Positions 27,011-37,313 of a DNA stretch of 64,000 nucleotides are shown here, in pieces (the first letter of the stretch is position 1; each line of letters starts with the position of its first letter). Where the stretch lies: contig NZ_PXZL01000004.1 of NCBI RefSeq assembly GCF_003013405.1, forward strand, positions 125,959 to 189,958, read 5' to 3'. Origin of the DNA: Brevibacillus formosus. GTDB taxonomy: Bacteria; Bacillota; Bacilli; Brevibacillales; Brevibacillaceae. The notes below the pieces were generated by a model. It saw nothing but the letters and a program-made list of their open reading frames with translations, did no database searches and had not been told where the DNA came from. Position numbers and translations under genes: made by a program.

Positions 27011-27652
27011 TCACCTCTCTTCCAATTTCGGTACTTCAATGACACTGTCTACCATACGTGCACGGAAGAAATGCGGAACTACTTCTTTTGTCACTCCTTT
27101 TGTATCAACGTGAAAGACTTGGTCGAGCAACATATATCCCAAGTCTTTCACACCTGGATGCACATTTTCGTATGAAACCAGACCGCCTTCCAACAATTCA
27201 AAATGTGCCTGAAATTCCCTGCATCCTAAATAGGGACGGTGGAAACATTGTCCTTGTCTCGCCCTTCGCAAGAAAACGTTATAATGTTTTTCTGGTGTAT
27301 CTTCTGCACCTCTTTGCTCCGTCATTTCAAAGTGAGCTTCGATAATGTACTCCACATTCTTCAATACCATGGAAGCACGCTGTTGACGCTCTTCTGTTAC
27401 ATAGATGGACGCTTTTTTTACAGAAGCTTTCGACTCAACTTCATTCCTGCGAATATTTTCAAAACAGATTGGATTAACCACATGAATGCGATCAATTACC
27501 CAACGAATCGCCGGCTTCCAGTGAATCGCTTCCAAAATTCCACGAGCAGCAGAGGGCGTTATCACGTCATAACTTACACGCTCCACCTTCATCTCCGGAC
27601 GCGTAAAGCATGCGTACTCTCCCCAAACCCGTAATCTTATGCCATAGCCCAT
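27011..27652 (-). CDS. cas5c: Type I-C Cas5c (Cas5d), pre-crRNA endoribonuclease
   Basis: A 213-residue Cas5 of the I-C type. In this subtype it replaces Cas6, cutting pre-crRNA and holding the 5' handle. Conserved parts are the N-terminal [19 protein letters not shown] and [14 protein letters not shown], and the basic [19 protein letters not shown] region that supplies active-site residues. The ATG at 27652 is preferred (AGGAG eight bases upstream) over an in-frame GTG at 27661, which is too close to that site. No cas6 is present, as expected. Confidence 0.95.
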   Translation of the reverse strand: MGYGIRLRVWGEYACFTRPEMKVERVSYDVITPSAARGILEAIHWKPAIRWVIDRIHVVNPICFENIRRNEVESKASVKKASIYVTEERQQRASMVLKNVEYIIEAHFEMTEQRGAEDTPEKHYNVFLRRARQGQCFHRPYLGCREFQAHFELLEGGLVSYENVHPGVKDLGYMLLDQVFHVDTKGVTKEVVPHFFRARMVDSVIEVPKLEER

Positions 27653-27667
27653 TGAATCCACTCCTAA

Positions 27668-29920
27668 CTAAAATAGCAAGACGTCCATTTCTGGTTCATC
27701 AGTGGCTGCCAGCAGTCCCGTCTGGGGATGGTAATACCCATTTTCTAACAGAACCAAAACACCTTCCACGTTCATAAGCAATTGTTTGTTTAGGAACTCT
27801 CTGTATTCATGTTGATAAATTTGAACCGTATAAGACTGTAATTGACGCATCACCTGCAACGGATAGGGACTAGTCCTTAACTGCTCAATCAATTGCAGAG
27901 CATGGGAATCATAAGGAACGACTATTGCTTTCATTTGTCCGTCAATGAACGTAAAATCTTCTGCAATGTTCTCGAATGGAATTTCCAAATTGGTATTTTT
28001 ACTTCTCAGCAACTGTATAATGTGTTTCGAATCCGTTACCTGCTCCACTCTACCATCACATATTCCGTGAATTCGTTCAAAATAATTCCGGATACTGGAT
28101 AAAGACAGTGGTGATCCCTTATGGAATTTGATCGTATTCTGTGCTTCTGTTACCGTTTCTTTCAGCCATCCTCTTGACGGCATGCCGTGTTTTTCAGGAT
28201 AAAATACGATTACTCTTCCAGACTCACGACGACCTTCTCGATTACAGCGACCAGCCGCCTGCGCAATGGAATCCAATCCAGCATAGGCACGTAGTACTTT
28301 AGGAAAATCAAGATCGACTCCCGCCTCTATCAACTGTGTGGATACTAATCGACAAGGCTCCTGATTTTTCAAGCGTTCAGAGACTTCTGCAATGAGTGCG
28401 GAACGATGTCTTGCACAAAGTCTCCCGCTCAAATGATAGAGTCCTTCTACATTGCGTTCCGATAGTTGTTCAAACAATACCTTGGCATGTTTGCGCGTAT
28501 TCACTATACAAAGTGCTTGCTCTGCTTCTAACATCCACTCTACAATTTTGCCATCAGAAGTCACCTGATTATCGCTACCGCTTACTTCAACCTCAACGCG
28601 TTTAAATACTTCCACTAACTCAGCAGGTGTTGGCGTATCCATTATTTCTGTTGCTTGTATTCCTAACCCAGACCAAGAAGGCTGAGTGGCTGTACAGAGA
28701 ACTACAGAACAACCATACACCGCTATCAATTCTTGTAAAGCCTTCATGCAAGGCCTCATGTAACCCCGTGGGAGACTCTGAGCTTCATCAATGATAATTA
28801 CAGAGTCCGCGATATTGTGAAGTTTTCGCAACTTACTGCGTTTATTGGAAAACAGTGATTCAAAAAATTGTACAGAAGTGGTTACAACGACAGGTGCATC
28901 CCAATTTTCCGAACTAATTTTCAATCTCTGTGCTTCATCTCTTCCATAGTTTTCCTCATATTCTTCTTGGTTAAAGTTGCTATGATGCTCCAACACAGAA
29001 TCCTTGCCAAGAACTGTTCGAAATTGCTCTGCGTTTTGTTCAATGATACTTGTAAAGGGGATAACGTATATGATTCTACGCTTGTCGTATGTAACCGCAT
29101 GCCGCAGAGCGAAGGCAAGTGATGATAGCGTTTTACCGCCTCCTGTGGGGACCGTTAGTGAAAATAATTTTGGGACAGTTTCTGCCTGACGCGTACATGT
29201 AGCTAATATTCGCTGTCTCATTTGGTTGATTCTTGTATTCTGGATATTTTGAAGTTTTTCGGACATATATTTTTCAAATCTTCCGTTCATCTCGGTCATA
29301 GAAATTGCTTTTCTCATACTAAGCAATTCACGGTCTTCCGGATTACAGTAGTCTCTGGTGTCAATCGAATCGGCGTCAACTAAACAAGAATAAAGCATTC
29401 TTCCTAAAAAACTGTAATTCCATGCCAAATCCTCTTTACTCCACCCGGAAACAAGATTAACTTTTTCATTAGACCAATCCCGCGCATTAATTTTTATTTC
29501 CCTCCATGAGCAAGACCAGTCCGGAATCGTCTCTATTCCCAAACGGTACTTTAAGGTTCCTGCTTCATCCATTGTCCCATAGTTTTGTAATCCACCATGA
29601 TGTCCAGCAATAATATGTGCGAGTAACCTAGCCATCCAATGATCAAATTTGGTCTCCCCCAAATAACTGCGTATCACTCCACTCTGTACAATCCATTTCG
29701 CTCCTGCTGTTGAATGATCGACCCGAATATTGGCACCACGAATACGTTTTTGAAACTCAGATGAGTATTTACCAATGTCATGCAATATTCCGACTAGATA
29801 GCCCAAATACCCTGCACCAAAAACTTCGGCTGCATGCATACTTTTCTCAGCAACACCTTCAAGATGGACCTTCAACAATTGAAATTGTTGATCATCTCTA
29901 GAGTGAGCGTAGAATTTCAC
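27668..29920 (-). CDS. cas3: CRISPR-associated helicase-nuclease Cas3
   Basis: A 750-residue Cas3 with the HD nuclease first (GILHDIGKYS near residue 45, plus later HIIAGHHGG) and the SF2 helicase after about residue 240. The helicase has Walker A VPTGGGKTLSS, motif II IIDEAQSLP, and motif VI QAAGRCNREGR. It degrades the target strand after Cascade binding. The GTG start at 29920 follows AAAGGAG at eight bases. It is the first gene of the operon and all motifs are intact, so interference should be functional. Confidence 0.97.
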   Translation of the reverse strand: MKFYAHSRDDQQFQLLKVHLEGVAEKSMHAAEVFGAGYLGYLVGILHDIGKYSSEFQKRIRGANIRVDHSTAGAKWIVQSGVIRSYLGETKFDHWMARLLAHIIAGHHGGLQNYGTMDEAGTLKYRLGIETIPDWSCSWREIKINARDWSNEKVNLVSGWSKEDLAWNYSFLGRMLYSCLVDADSIDTRDYCNPEDRELLSMRKAISMTEMNGRFEKYMSEKLQNIQNTRINQMRQRILATCTRQAETVPKLFSLTVPTGGGKTLSSLAFALRHAVTYDKRRIIYVIPFTSIIEQNAEQFRTVLGKDSVLEHHSNFNQEEYEENYGRDEAQRLKISSENWDAPVVVTTSVQFFESLFSNKRSKLRKLHNIADSVIIIDEAQSLPRGYMRPCMKALQELIAVYGCSVVLCTATQPSWSGLGIQATEIMDTPTPAELVEVFKRVEVEVSGSDNQVTSDGKIVEWMLEAEQALCIVNTRKHAKVLFEQLSERNVEGLYHLSGRLCARHRSALIAEVSERLKNQEPCRLVSTQLIEAGVDLDFPKVLRAYAGLDSIAQAAGRCNREGRRESGRVIVFYPEKHGMPSRGWLKETVTEAQNTIKFHKGSPLSLSSIRNYFERIHGICDGRVEQVTDSKHIIQLLRSKNTNLEIPFENIAEDFTFIDGQMKAIVVPYDSHALQLIEQLRTSPYPLQVMRQLQSYTVQIYQHEYREFLNKQLLMNVEGVLVLLENGYYHPQTGLLAATDEPEMDVLLF

Positions 29921-30000
29921 TAAAATCGCTCCTTTAAAACCATGAAATATGCTATACCAGTAACAACCGCACTTTTCCCTTATTTTCCCTATTTTTCTAC

Positions 30001-30029
30001 ATTATCAACTAGCAATGTAAAAGAGTCAA
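30001..30029 (-). promoter_or_regulatory. Sigma-A promoter of the cas operon
   Basis: TTGACT (30024-30029) and GATAAT (30001-30006) separated by exactly 17 bases on the minus strand, about 80 bases before the cas3 start. This is a good match to the vegetative consensus. Confidence 0.7.
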
Positions 30030-30071
30030 ACTAGGAAAGTGACAGCAGATTGAATTGAAATGAATAACCTC

Positions 30072-30101
30072 AAAAAAGAGCCTTCCTCAACGGAAGACCC
30101 C
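30072..30101 (-). terminator. Terminator of the YheC/D gene
   Basis: Minus-strand stem GGGTCTTCC/GGAAGGCTC with a GTTGA-type loop and a TTTTTT tail, adjacent to the stop codon. Confidence 0.7.
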
Positions 30102-31193
30102 TTAGTCGGTCAGATTGCTCTTATTAACAAGATACAACGCATACTCCAACGGCCGACGAACCGCCATCGCATATCGCTCGTACTGACGCATCTGCTTGAA
30201 AATTTCTCTGCCTGGCTTCGGATTGATTTCGATAATCCAAACCTTCCCGTTAACATCAATTCCCAGGTCAAAGCCAAACTCCATCATCAGACCGAAATGT
30301 TCTTCAATGCGTGTGACAGTCTTGATCGCGAGCTCCTTGCATTCCAGCACAATCCGCTCTGCCATTTCTTGACCAAATCGTTTGACCAAAAAGGAAACAG
30401 CAGGCAAAGCGGTTCCCCCTCCATGCAAATTCGAGGTGGAAGATTGTATCGGCCCAACGCGAATACCCATCCCGGTCAAACACCACTGACCCTTCCCGTT
30501 CTTTTGCACAAGCATGCGAGCATCTACTGTTCGCTTGGGAACCAGTGACAACCGTAGCCCCTGCTGAAGAAAAAACTGCTCGTTTCCGCTCTTCTCATTC
30601 TTCATCCAATGCTCCAGCCGCTCGCACACCTCTGTGAGCGTCGCCAGTTTTTCGCAGCTTTTGGCTTGCTGCTTGGTCCTGCCATGCAAAAGGTAGCGAC
30701 CTGCTCGTTTCTCCACACGCAGTATGCTTCTGCCACCTGTGCCGTTTGTCGGCTTGAGATAAACCAGACGATGATCGGCAAGCATCGCAGCAAGCGTTTT
30801 TCTGTCGTAGGGGAGTGTTTCGGGAAGCCAGCGCTGTAGCTCTGGATCTTGTATCAAAATCTGGTGTACGACATATTTGTTCGAGAAACGGTTATTCGCA
30901 TAACGAAACCAGTTTTGCTTACGAAATGGCAAATAGGCACGGTGCTTGGGCAATGGATAATAGCGATAACGATCGATGACGATATCGGGCCAGGCAAAAC
31001 GCTCTCGTCTCCACTTCGTGCCATCTGGTACATAACCGTTGATCCGCTTTTCTGCAAAACGGACATCTTGTGGGCTAAATAAAAAAACCTCTGCCCCCAT
31101 TTCTCTTCCTTCCTTAACCAGCCTTCGCAAATAGCCCGGCTCGACAAAGCCTGATTCTCCTCGGTAGGTCAGTACGCCTATCCGTTTTCTCAC
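30102..31193 (-). CDS. YheC/YheD family (spore coat-associated, ATP-grasp)
   Basis: A 363-residue protein of the YheC/YheD family, which is associated with the forespore/spore coat in B. subtilis. It has an ATP-grasp fold: LVYLKPTNGTGGRSILRV (phosphate-binding loop) and DLGIDVNGKVWIIEINPKPG (metal-binding acidic residues). A GTG at 31193 (VRKRIGVLTYRG) is the likely start, with GGGAGGG upstream; a 34-residue upstream extension lacks coding character. Substrates of the family are unknown. It is a single gene behind the cas promoter. Confidence 0.87.
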   Translation of the reverse strand: MRKRIGVLTYRGESGFVEPGYLRRLVKEGREMGAEVFLFSPQDVRFAEKRINGYVPDGTKWRRERFAWPDIVIDRYRYYPLPKHRAYLPFRKQNWFRYANNRFSNKYVVHQILIQDPELQRWLPETLPYDRKTLAAMLADHRLVYLKPTNGTGGRSILRVEKRAGRYLLHGRTKQQAKSCEKLATLTEVCERLEHWMKNEKSGNEQFFLQQGLRLSLVPKRTVDARMLVQKNGKGQWCLTGMGIRVGPIQSSTSNLHGGGTALPAVSFLVKRFGQEMAERIVLECKELAIKTVTRIEEHFGLMMEFGFDLGIDVNGKVWIIEINPKPGREIFKQMRQYERYAMAVRRPLEYALYLVNKSNLTD

Positions 31194-31310
31194 CGAAAGG
31201 CCACTCCCTCCCTTGTTCGATTTTCTAGCTAGCCTCGTATAGCTTATGGTTGAAAGCAAAAAAAGCGCCTTTGTCCTATGTAGGCAAAAGCGCATCTTTC
31301 ATGGGTTTTC

Positions 31311-32504
31311 TTATCGTTGATGTGTTTCCAAATAGTGCAGTGCTGTTCGTCCCAAGAGCTCGCCTGCGATCAGCATGGCATCCTCGTCGATATCAAAGCG
31401 GGGATGATGGTGAGGATATGTCGCCAGTTTTTCTGGATTGCCTGCCCCTACAAACAAATAAGCACCCGGCACTTTTTCCAAGTAGTACGAAAAGTCCTCG
31501 CCACCCATCAACGGCTTCATCGATTCCACACGACCAGCTCCAAATGCGGCAATGGCTGCTTCCTGTGCGATCATTGTTTCTTTTTCATGGTTAATGACGG
31601 CTGGATACCCTCGATCGTAGACAACCGTAGCGCTGCCTCCCATCATGGCAGCTGTCCCCTCCGCAATTTCTGTCAGGCGCTGCTCCGCACGATCGCGGAC
31701 GTCTGGCAAAAAGGTGCGGACAGTCCCTGTCAACCGACAGCTATCTGCGATGATATTCGTACTGTCTCCGCCGTGGAACGTCCCCACGGTCACGACTACA
31801 CTCTCCAACGGGCTGACGTTGCGGCTGGCAATCGTTTGCAGATGCCCGACAATTTGGGAACCGATCACAATGGAGTCGACGGTTTCTTCTGGAACAGCAC
31901 CGTGTCCCCCTCTTCCTTTGATCTCGATGGAAAAGTCGTCCGTATTCGCCATCAGCGGACCTGCGCTAATGTACACCTTCCCCACAGGGAACATCGACCA
32001 GAGATGAACGCCAAAGATCGCATCGACGCCATCTACAGCACCATCCTGAACCATTTGGGTAGCTCCGCCCGGATTTTCCTCTTCCGCATGCTGAAAGATA
32101 AAGCGAATTTCCCCGGCAAACTGCTCGCGATGTGCTGCCAAAACAGAGGCAAGTCCTAATAGCTGGGAAGTGTGCGCATCATGTCCACAAGCATGCATGA
32201 CGCCAGGTACAGTGGATTTATACGGCACTTCTTTTTGATCTTGAATCGGCAGCGCGTCAAAATCCGCCCGCAACGCGACGACCTTACCCGGGCGCCCTCC
32301 GCGCAAAACGCCGATGACTCCCCTACCGCCAACTCCTGTACGAACCTCATCGAAGCGAAGTCCTCTCAATATTTCGGCAATAAGAGCTGGGGTCTTCTCC
32401 TCTTGAAAAGAAAGCTCGGGATGCTGGTGCAGATGACGCCTCCAGCTAATCATTTGCGGCTCCATCTCTTTGAGCAGCTCTTTTAATTGTTCCTGCAAGC
32501 CCAT
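31311..32504 (-). CDS. M20 family amidohydrolase (hippurate hydrolase/N-acyl amino acid deacylase-like)
   Basis: A 397-residue metal-dependent amidohydrolase. The metal-binding motif MHACGHDAHTS, the HAEEENPGG glutamates, and the late His in the GEDFSYYLEKV to HHHPRFDID region are all present. The GRGGHGAVPEETVD segment belongs to the dimerisation domain. The ATG at 32504 has AGGAG eight bases upstream; an in-frame start at 32534 does not. Relatives release amino acids from N-acyl conjugates. The specific substrate is unknown. Confidence 0.92.
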   Translation of the reverse strand: MGLQEQLKELLKEMEPQMISWRRHLHQHPELSFQEEKTPALIAEILRGLRFDEVRTGVGGRGVIGVLRGGRPGKVVALRADFDALPIQDQKEVPYKSTVPGVMHACGHDAHTSQLLGLASVLAAHREQFAGEIRFIFQHAEEENPGGATQMVQDGAVDGVDAIFGVHLWSMFPVGKVYISAGPLMANTDDFSIEIKGRGGHGAVPEETVDSIVIGSQIVGHLQTIASRNVSPLESVVVTVGTFHGGDSTNIIADSCRLTGTVRTFLPDVRDRAEQRLTEIAEGTAAMMGGSATVVYDRGYPAVINHEKETMIAQEAAIAAFGAGRVESMKPLMGGEDFSYYLEKVPGAYLFVGAGNPEKLATYPHHHPRFDIDEDAMLIAGELLGRTALHYLETHQR

Positions 32505-32579
32505 TGTTCTTACTCCTCCCCCTTGATTCACCATTCTTGTCCCATCATAGCAGAATCATGGGTCAAATGGGGAGCTTGA

Positions 32580-33578
32580 TTAATCCAGAGCGAGCATGCT
32601 CCGTTTTCGCTTTTCATAAACCGCAAAGCTCGTATAGCCTACCCGTTTCAACTGGGCTCGAGCCTCGTCCAGCTGCTGACCGACTTGATCAGGCGCAGTA
32701 GCGCTAGATGCCAAGGTGATGGGCACTTCATTCTGGAACAAAATCTCCAGAAAACGATAGCTGGGCGAAAATTCACGGAGTTGACTCGCCAGACCGTAGC
32801 CTGTATTGATTTCCGTCGCAATCCCCATGCGCCCAAGCGCCCGGGCCACACGCTGATAATACGGCAATAGTGCAGTTTCATCCGGTCGTACACCAAACGC
32901 TTTGATGCCATCGATATGGGCGATGACATCGAATAATTGCGATTCGATCGCCTGCTCCAGCTTATCAAAATAAAGGCTGTACAATCCGATTAGCTCCTGC
33001 CTTCCAAAGCGTTCTCGTGCATCCTGGATCGGATAGCCCCAGCCTTCCAGAAAATGCACGGCTCCTATGCACACATCCCAAGGATATTGATTGATGACAT
33101 GCCGGAGTGTTTCTTCTCCACCTGAAAAATAATCCAGTTCAATCCCGACACGAAGCTCAATTCCATCCTCCGCCCAACGAAGCCGCTCTTTTTGCAGGAA
33201 AACAACAAAGCTGTCCAGTGAATCGTTTGCGACCTGACTCAGCCACTTTCGCTGCGCGGTCCCCAAACGATCAGAGCCGATGTGCACATGCTGTTCGTAG
33301 TACGACCGATACTCAAGAAAACGGTATAAGTGCTCGACCACGCAAACTTGCTGAATCCCAGCCTGCTTGGCACGCAATCGATACAATTCAAGCCAATCCC
33401 GTGAATACGGGCCTTGTTGTAGGCGCTCTGCCAACCCATTGGTCAGCATACTTGCCCATTTTCGGCTCCCCTTCACTTCGGCATGCTCCACGAGGGGGCG
33501 CAATGATTCCGCTTGCTTGAGCAACCAGTCCAGCGAATACGGCCCTTCCTCCAGATGGACGTGAAAATCTACCTTCAC
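32580..33578 (-). CDS. PHP domain phosphoesterase (histidinol-phosphatase-like)
   Basis: A 332-residue PHP-family metal hydrolase. The metal sites are visible: VDFHVHLEEGPYS at the N-terminus, VVEHLY, the Glu in VGIELDYFSG, VHFLEGW, HIDG, and a C-terminal ATEINTG. The order and length resemble HisK-type histidinol phosphatases, but no his genes are adjacent, so the substrate is open. The in-frame ATG at 33578 is preceded by GGAGG. Confidence 0.85.
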   Translation of the reverse strand: MKVDFHVHLEEGPYSLDWLLKQAESLRPLVEHAEVKGSRKWASMLTNGLAERLQQGPYSRDWLELYRLRAKQAGIQQVCVVEHLYRFLEYRSYYEQHVHIGSDRLGTAQRKWLSQVANDSLDSFVVFLQKERLRWAEDGIELRVGIELDYFSGGEETLRHVINQYPWDVCIGAVHFLEGWGYPIQDARERFGRQELIGLYSLYFDKLEQAIESQLFDVIAHIDGIKAFGVRPDETALLPYYQRVARALGRMGIATEINTGYGLASQLREFSPSYRFLEILFQNEVPITLASSATAPDQVGQQLDEARAQLKRVGYTSFAVYEKRKRSMLALD

Positions 33579-33697
33579 CCGATCACCTCCTTGGGTTCGT
33601 CCCTGCTATTTTCTATCGTTATATATGCGTTTGGTTCCATACATATGTCGAGTATTCACATGACGAACGACCTAGCAAAAGGGGGGAAAAAAAGAAC

Positions 33698-33728
33698 AAA
33701 AAAAATGCCTCAGCAACGAGGCATTTTT
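33698..33728. terminator. Terminator of the thyA-folA operon
   Basis: AAAAATGCCTC/GAGGCATTTTT stem with a small loop, five bases after the folA stop. Confidence 0.85.
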
Positions 33729-33733
33729 GCTTA

Positions 33734-34210
33734 TCAGCTATTTTTTCGCTCATACACATAAAACGCATGCGGATGAACGTTCTTCTCATCCACGATACCC
33801 TCACGCTTGTCCACCAAGGTGTAAGCATCGCGATCCCATGCTGGGAAAAACGTATCGCCCTCTGTTTCCAAATCGATCTCCGTAATGTACAGACGATCAA
33901 CGACATCGAGAAACTGGCGATAAATTTCCGAGCCGCCAAAGATGATGACATCACCCATGGCGAGCACTTCTTCCTTCGTATGGACGACATCTACGCCTTC
34001 AGGGTGAAAGTCCTGGCTGCGTGTCAGGACGACATTCTTTCGGTTAGGCAGCGGCTTGCCGATCGATTCGAACGTTTTGCGTCCCATTACAATCGTTTTG
34101 CCTGTCGTTAATTCCTTCACATTTTTCAAGTCGGCAGGAAGGTGCCACGGCATGTCGCCATCTTTTCCGATGACTTGGTTGCGGGCATAGGCAACAATCA
34201 GGCTAATCAT
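33734..34210 (-). CDS. folA: Dihydrofolate reductase
   Basis: A 158-residue DHFR that regenerates tetrahydrofolate from the dihydrofolate made by ThyA. Signatures are [24 protein letters not shown] (with the catalytic acidic residue in PADL), the NADPH loop [12 protein letters not shown] and [12 protein letters not shown]. The length is standard for chromosomal DfrA of Bacillales. Its ATG overlaps the thyA stop in an ATGA-type junction, so the two enzymes are translationally coupled. Confidence 0.97.
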   Translation of the reverse strand: MISLIVAYARNQVIGKDGDMPWHLPADLKNVKELTTGKTIVMGRKTFESIGKPLPNRKNVVLTRSQDFHPEGVDVVHTKEEVLAMGDVIIFGGSEIYRQFLDVVDRLYITEIDLETEGDTFFPAWDRDAYTLVDKREGIVDEKNVHPHAFYVYERKNS

Positions 34211-35001
34211 ACGGCCACCTCGCCTTTGATATGCGGGTGAGATTCGTAGCCGACGATTTCAATATCTTCGTATTTGAAGTCAAAAATCGAAGTCACTTCT
34301 GGATTGAGCACGAGCTTTGGCAGTGGCTTCGGCTCGCGAGTGAGCTGCAGCTTGACCTGCTCAATATGGTTGAGATACAGATGTGCATCTCCAATCGTAT
34401 GAACAAAATCGCCTACTTCAAGCCCGGTGACATGCGCCACCATATGGGTCAGCAACGCGTAGGAAGCGATATTAAACGGCACACCCAAAAATGTGTCGCC
34501 ACTGCGCTGATACAATTGGCAGGACAACTTGCCATTCGCTACGTAAAACTGGAACAGCAGGTGACAAGGCGGCAATGCCATCTTGTCCAATTCAGCCGGG
34601 TTCCATGCGCTAACGATCAAGCGGCGAGAGTCCGGATTGCGTTTGATCTCATCAATGACCCATTGAATCTGGTCCACTGTTTTGCCGTCGCGTCCAGTAA
34701 AGGAACGCCATTGGCTTCCGTATACCGGTCCCAAATCTCCATTTTCATCGGCCCATTCGTTCCAGATCCGCACGCCGTTTTCCTGCAAGTAGCGGACATT
34801 GGTATCGCCTGATAAAAACCAGAGCAATTCGTGGATGATCGATTTCATATGCAGCTTTTTCGTCGTGACCATAGGAAAGCCTTCACTCAAGTCAAAACGC
34901 ATCTGATGCCCAAAAACACTGGTCGTTCCGGTGCCTGTCCGATCCTCTTTTGTGACACCCTCATTCAAAATGCGCTGGCACAAATCCAGGTATTGTTTCA
35001 T
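34207..35001 (-). CDS. thyA: Thymidylate synthase ThyA
   Basis: A 264-residue folate-dependent thymidylate synthase (dUMP to dTMP, using methylene-THF). It has the nucleophile Cys in [12 protein letters not shown], the [19 protein letters not shown] block, and the dUMP-binding region [14 protein letters not shown]. The ATG at 35001 (MKQYLDLCQ) has AAGGAG nine bases upstream; an eight-residue longer ORF start at 35025 is unlikely. It is the first gene of the thyA-folA operon. Confidence 0.97.
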   Translation of the reverse strand: MKQYLDLCQRILNEGVTKEDRTGTGTTSVFGHQMRFDLSEGFPMVTTKKLHMKSIIHELLWFLSGDTNVRYLQENGVRIWNEWADENGDLGPVYGSQWRSFTGRDGKTVDQIQWVIDEIKRNPDSRRLIVSAWNPAELDKMALPPCHLLFQFYVANGKLSCQLYQRSGDTFLGVPFNIASYALLTHMVAHVTGLEVGDFVHTIGDAHLYLNHIEQVKLQLTREPKPLPKLVLNPEVTSIFDFKYEDIEIVGYESHPHIKGEVAV

Positions 35002-35108
35002 CGTCCATCTCTCCTTCCATCTCATCTATTTTACCTGACCCAGACGAAAAGGAAAGATCGGAATGTCATGATATAATAAATGGATAAATGTAGAAAGCGG
35101 GATTCCTG

Positions 35109-36548
35109 ATGGATGGCAAATCTTCTGGAGCTACAAAGCCCTTATATAAACAAATAGCAGAACAAATCGAGCAAAGAATCAGCAGTGGTGAATTCGGTCC
35201 TGGCAGCTATTTGCCCTCGGAGCGCACGCTGGCCAAAGAACTGAGCGTCAACCGATCGACCGTCGTCGCTGCGTACGATGAGCTGCAAGCAGCGGGTATA
35301 ATCGAACGCATACAAGGAAGTGGCACCATCGTCAGCCAAGATATTTGGGGACTGGCACGGACCCGCGTTCCGAACTGGCGTCATTTGACGGAATCAGGTT
35401 CGTTTCGCCCGAATTTACCGTTGATCCGGAAAATCCGTCGTGAAACACAGGAAAATGACTTGATCGATTTGGCGAGTGGCGAGCTCTCGACCGATCTCGT
35501 TCCTAATCAAGCACTTAAGCAGCTCATGACCCTCGATGACTTCCCGGCTCATCTCGGCTATGAACACCCGCAGGGCAATTGGGCTTTGCGAGAGACATTG
35601 AGTCTCCATATGAAAACATGGCGAAGCATCGAAGCACCCGCTACCTCGATCATGATTACGTCAGGCGCGCAGCAAGCTCTTCATCTCGTCGTTCAATGCT
35701 TGTTAAAGCCAGGAGATGCGGTTGCCATTGAGAAGCCGTCTTATTGTTATTCCCTGCCGCTTTTTCATTCTGCTGGCTTGCGTACGTTCTCTCTGCCGGT
35801 CGACCGGGACGGAATCTACCCCAAGCACTTGGCCCAGCTCCACCGCCAGCACCGCATCAAAATGGTTTTTCTCAATCCGAATTATCAAAACCCGACCGGG
35901 ACACTGCTTTCATTGGAGCGGCGCCAGGAACTGCTCGCATTCTCCTATGAAAACGGGATTCCAATCATCGAGGATGATCCATACAGCTTGACCAGTTTTT
36001 CAAGAGAGCACGTCCCAACCTTAAAATCGCTGGATCAACATGGAACAGTACTCTACATCAGCTCTTTGACCAAAATCGTAGCCTCAGGTCTGCGAATCGG
36101 CTGGATCGTAGGACCCGCTACTGTCATGGAAAGACTGGCAGATGCGAAACAGCAGTTTGATTTTGGACACAGCATTTTTCCGCAATGGCTGGCGAATCGC
36201 TTTCTCGGATCGCCGCAGTTCGCGAGTCATATCGATCTTTTACGAACAGAGCTGTCCTTACGGCATGATCAGCTTGTCTCCTCGCTCCAAGACAAATTCG
36301 GTGATCAAGTAGAAATAATCGGTTCAGAGGGAGGCATTCACCTGTGGTGTAAATTTAATGGGGAATGGAGCGGCGAGCGACTTCTCACAGAATCAGTCAA
36401 ACGGGGAGTTGTCTTCGTTCCGGGACATCTTTTCGGTGCAGAGCAAGGATATGTCCGCTTCACCTTTGGCAGAGCTACTCTGGATCAGATCCCCGAGGCA
36501 GTCTCGCGCTTAGCGGATGCGTTCATAGCAAGTGGATGGGCAAAATAA
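35109..36548 (+). CDS. MocR-type regulator (GntR HTH + aminotransferase domain)
   Basis: A 479-residue MocR-family regulator. Residues 10-80 form the winged HTH (GSYLPSERTLAKELSVNRSTV, then VAAYDELQ). The rest is a fold-type I aminotransferase domain with the NPNYQNPTG motif, the acidic residue in IIEDDPYS and the PLP lysine in SSLTKIVASGLRIG. Such proteins usually sense PLP or amino acids and control vitamin B6 or amino-acid genes. Neither flanking gene points to the target. Confidence 0.92.
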   Translation: MDGKSSGATKPLYKQIAEQIEQRISSGEFGPGSYLPSERTLAKELSVNRSTVVAAYDELQAAGIIERIQGSGTIVSQDIWGLARTRVPNWRHLTESGSFRPNLPLIRKIRRETQENDLIDLASGELSTDLVPNQALKQLMTLDDFPAHLGYEHPQGNWALRETLSLHMKTWRSIEAPATSIMITSGAQQALHLVVQCLLKPGDAVAIEKPSYCYSLPLFHSAGLRTFSLPVDRDGIYPKHLAQLHRQHRIKMVFLNPNYQNPTGTLLSLERRQELLAFSYENGIPIIEDDPYSLTSFSREHVPTLKSLDQHGTVLYISSLTKIVASGLRIGWIVGPATVMERLADAKQQFDFGHSIFPQWLANRFLGSPQFASHIDLLRTELSLRHDQLVSSLQDKFGDQVEIIGSEGGIHLWCKFNGEWSGERLLTESVKRGVVFVPGHLFGAEQGYVRFTFGRATLDQIPEAVSRLADAFIASGWAK

Positions 36549-36665
36549 TCCCAAAGTGGATGGCAACATTTTTGTGTGGTCGGTATATGATCGAAGTAAG
36601 CTACCGTATGCATCCTCGTGTATATCCAGCAGGATGACTGGGCCATACAGAAAGGACTGGCTGTT

Positions 36666-36866
36666 ATGAGTATTTTGCCTTTCATTATTGCTATTATTGT
36701 ACTTGTTCTTATAGGTCTCGTCGTTACCATAAAAATCGGAATAAACCCATCCGAATCCAAAGTTCGGGACTTTAAACAACGCTCCCGAAATCTGTTGATC
36801 ATTTACGGCATCATTACGATCGCCCTGGTCATTGCATTGTCAGTCTTCCTCTACAACAACCTTTAA
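36666..36866 (+). CDS. Small two-helix membrane protein
   Basis: A 66-residue protein starting MSILPFIIAIIVLVLIGLVV, with two TM helices (about residues 2-24 and 43-63) joined by a basic cytoplasmic-type loop (ESKVRDFKQRSRN). The start at 36666 has AAAGGA nine bases upstream; an earlier in-frame start at 36618 adds a polar tail without a site. No family is recognised. Confidence 0.65.
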   Translation: MSILPFIIAIIVLVLIGLVVTIKIGINPSESKVRDFKQRSRNLLIIYGIITIALVIALSVFLYNNL

Positions 36867-36898
36867 TCCATCCCGAGCGCTACGTGACATAAATAAGA

Positions 36899-36934
36899 CG
36901 CCGTCTGCCTTTTACAGGTATGACGGCGTTTTTG
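36899..36934. terminator. Terminator after the small membrane protein gene
   Basis: ACGCCGTC/GACGGCGT stem followed by TTTTT on the plus strand. It also faces the csp gene end. Confidence 0.8.
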
Positions 36935-36982
36935 AATCGAAGGAAGTCCTTCGTCATGTGTTTTTAGGGGATGTTACCAGCT

Positions 36983-37189
36983 TTACACGCTTTGCCTCGC
37001 CACATTGGCGGCTTGCAGCCCACGCTGTCCATTCACGATCTCAAAAACCACCTGCTCGCCTTCCTCCAAGTTCCGGTAACCTGACCCCGTGATCGCAGAA
37101 TAGTGTACGAATACATCAGGTCCGCCATCGCGCTCAATAAACCCATAGCCCTTTTCTTTGCTGAACCATTTTACTTTCCCTTGAATCAT
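36983..37189 (-). CDS. Cold-shock domain protein
   Basis: A 68-residue CspA-family single OB-fold nucleic-acid chaperone. It has RNP1 KGYGFIE and RNP2 DVFVHYSAI, and begins [11 protein letters not shown]. It would bind single-stranded RNA or DNA and relieve secondary structure. GGAGG lies upstream of the ATG. The C-terminal segment ([16 protein letters not shown]) is close to Csp consensus. Confidence 0.96.
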   Translation of the reverse strand: MIQGKVKWFSKEKGYGFIERDGGPDVFVHYSAITGSGYRNLEEGEQVVFEIVNGQRGLQAANVARQSV

Positions 37190-37313
37190 TGTGTTTCCTC
37201 CCTGTAATCAGTGCAGCTCTTACGCTTACCCCATCATATGCGGATGCGAAGTCAGTGGATATACGGTAAAATAAATAAAGTAAGAATCGTCACGCCAGAA
37301 AGGAGTGAACTAC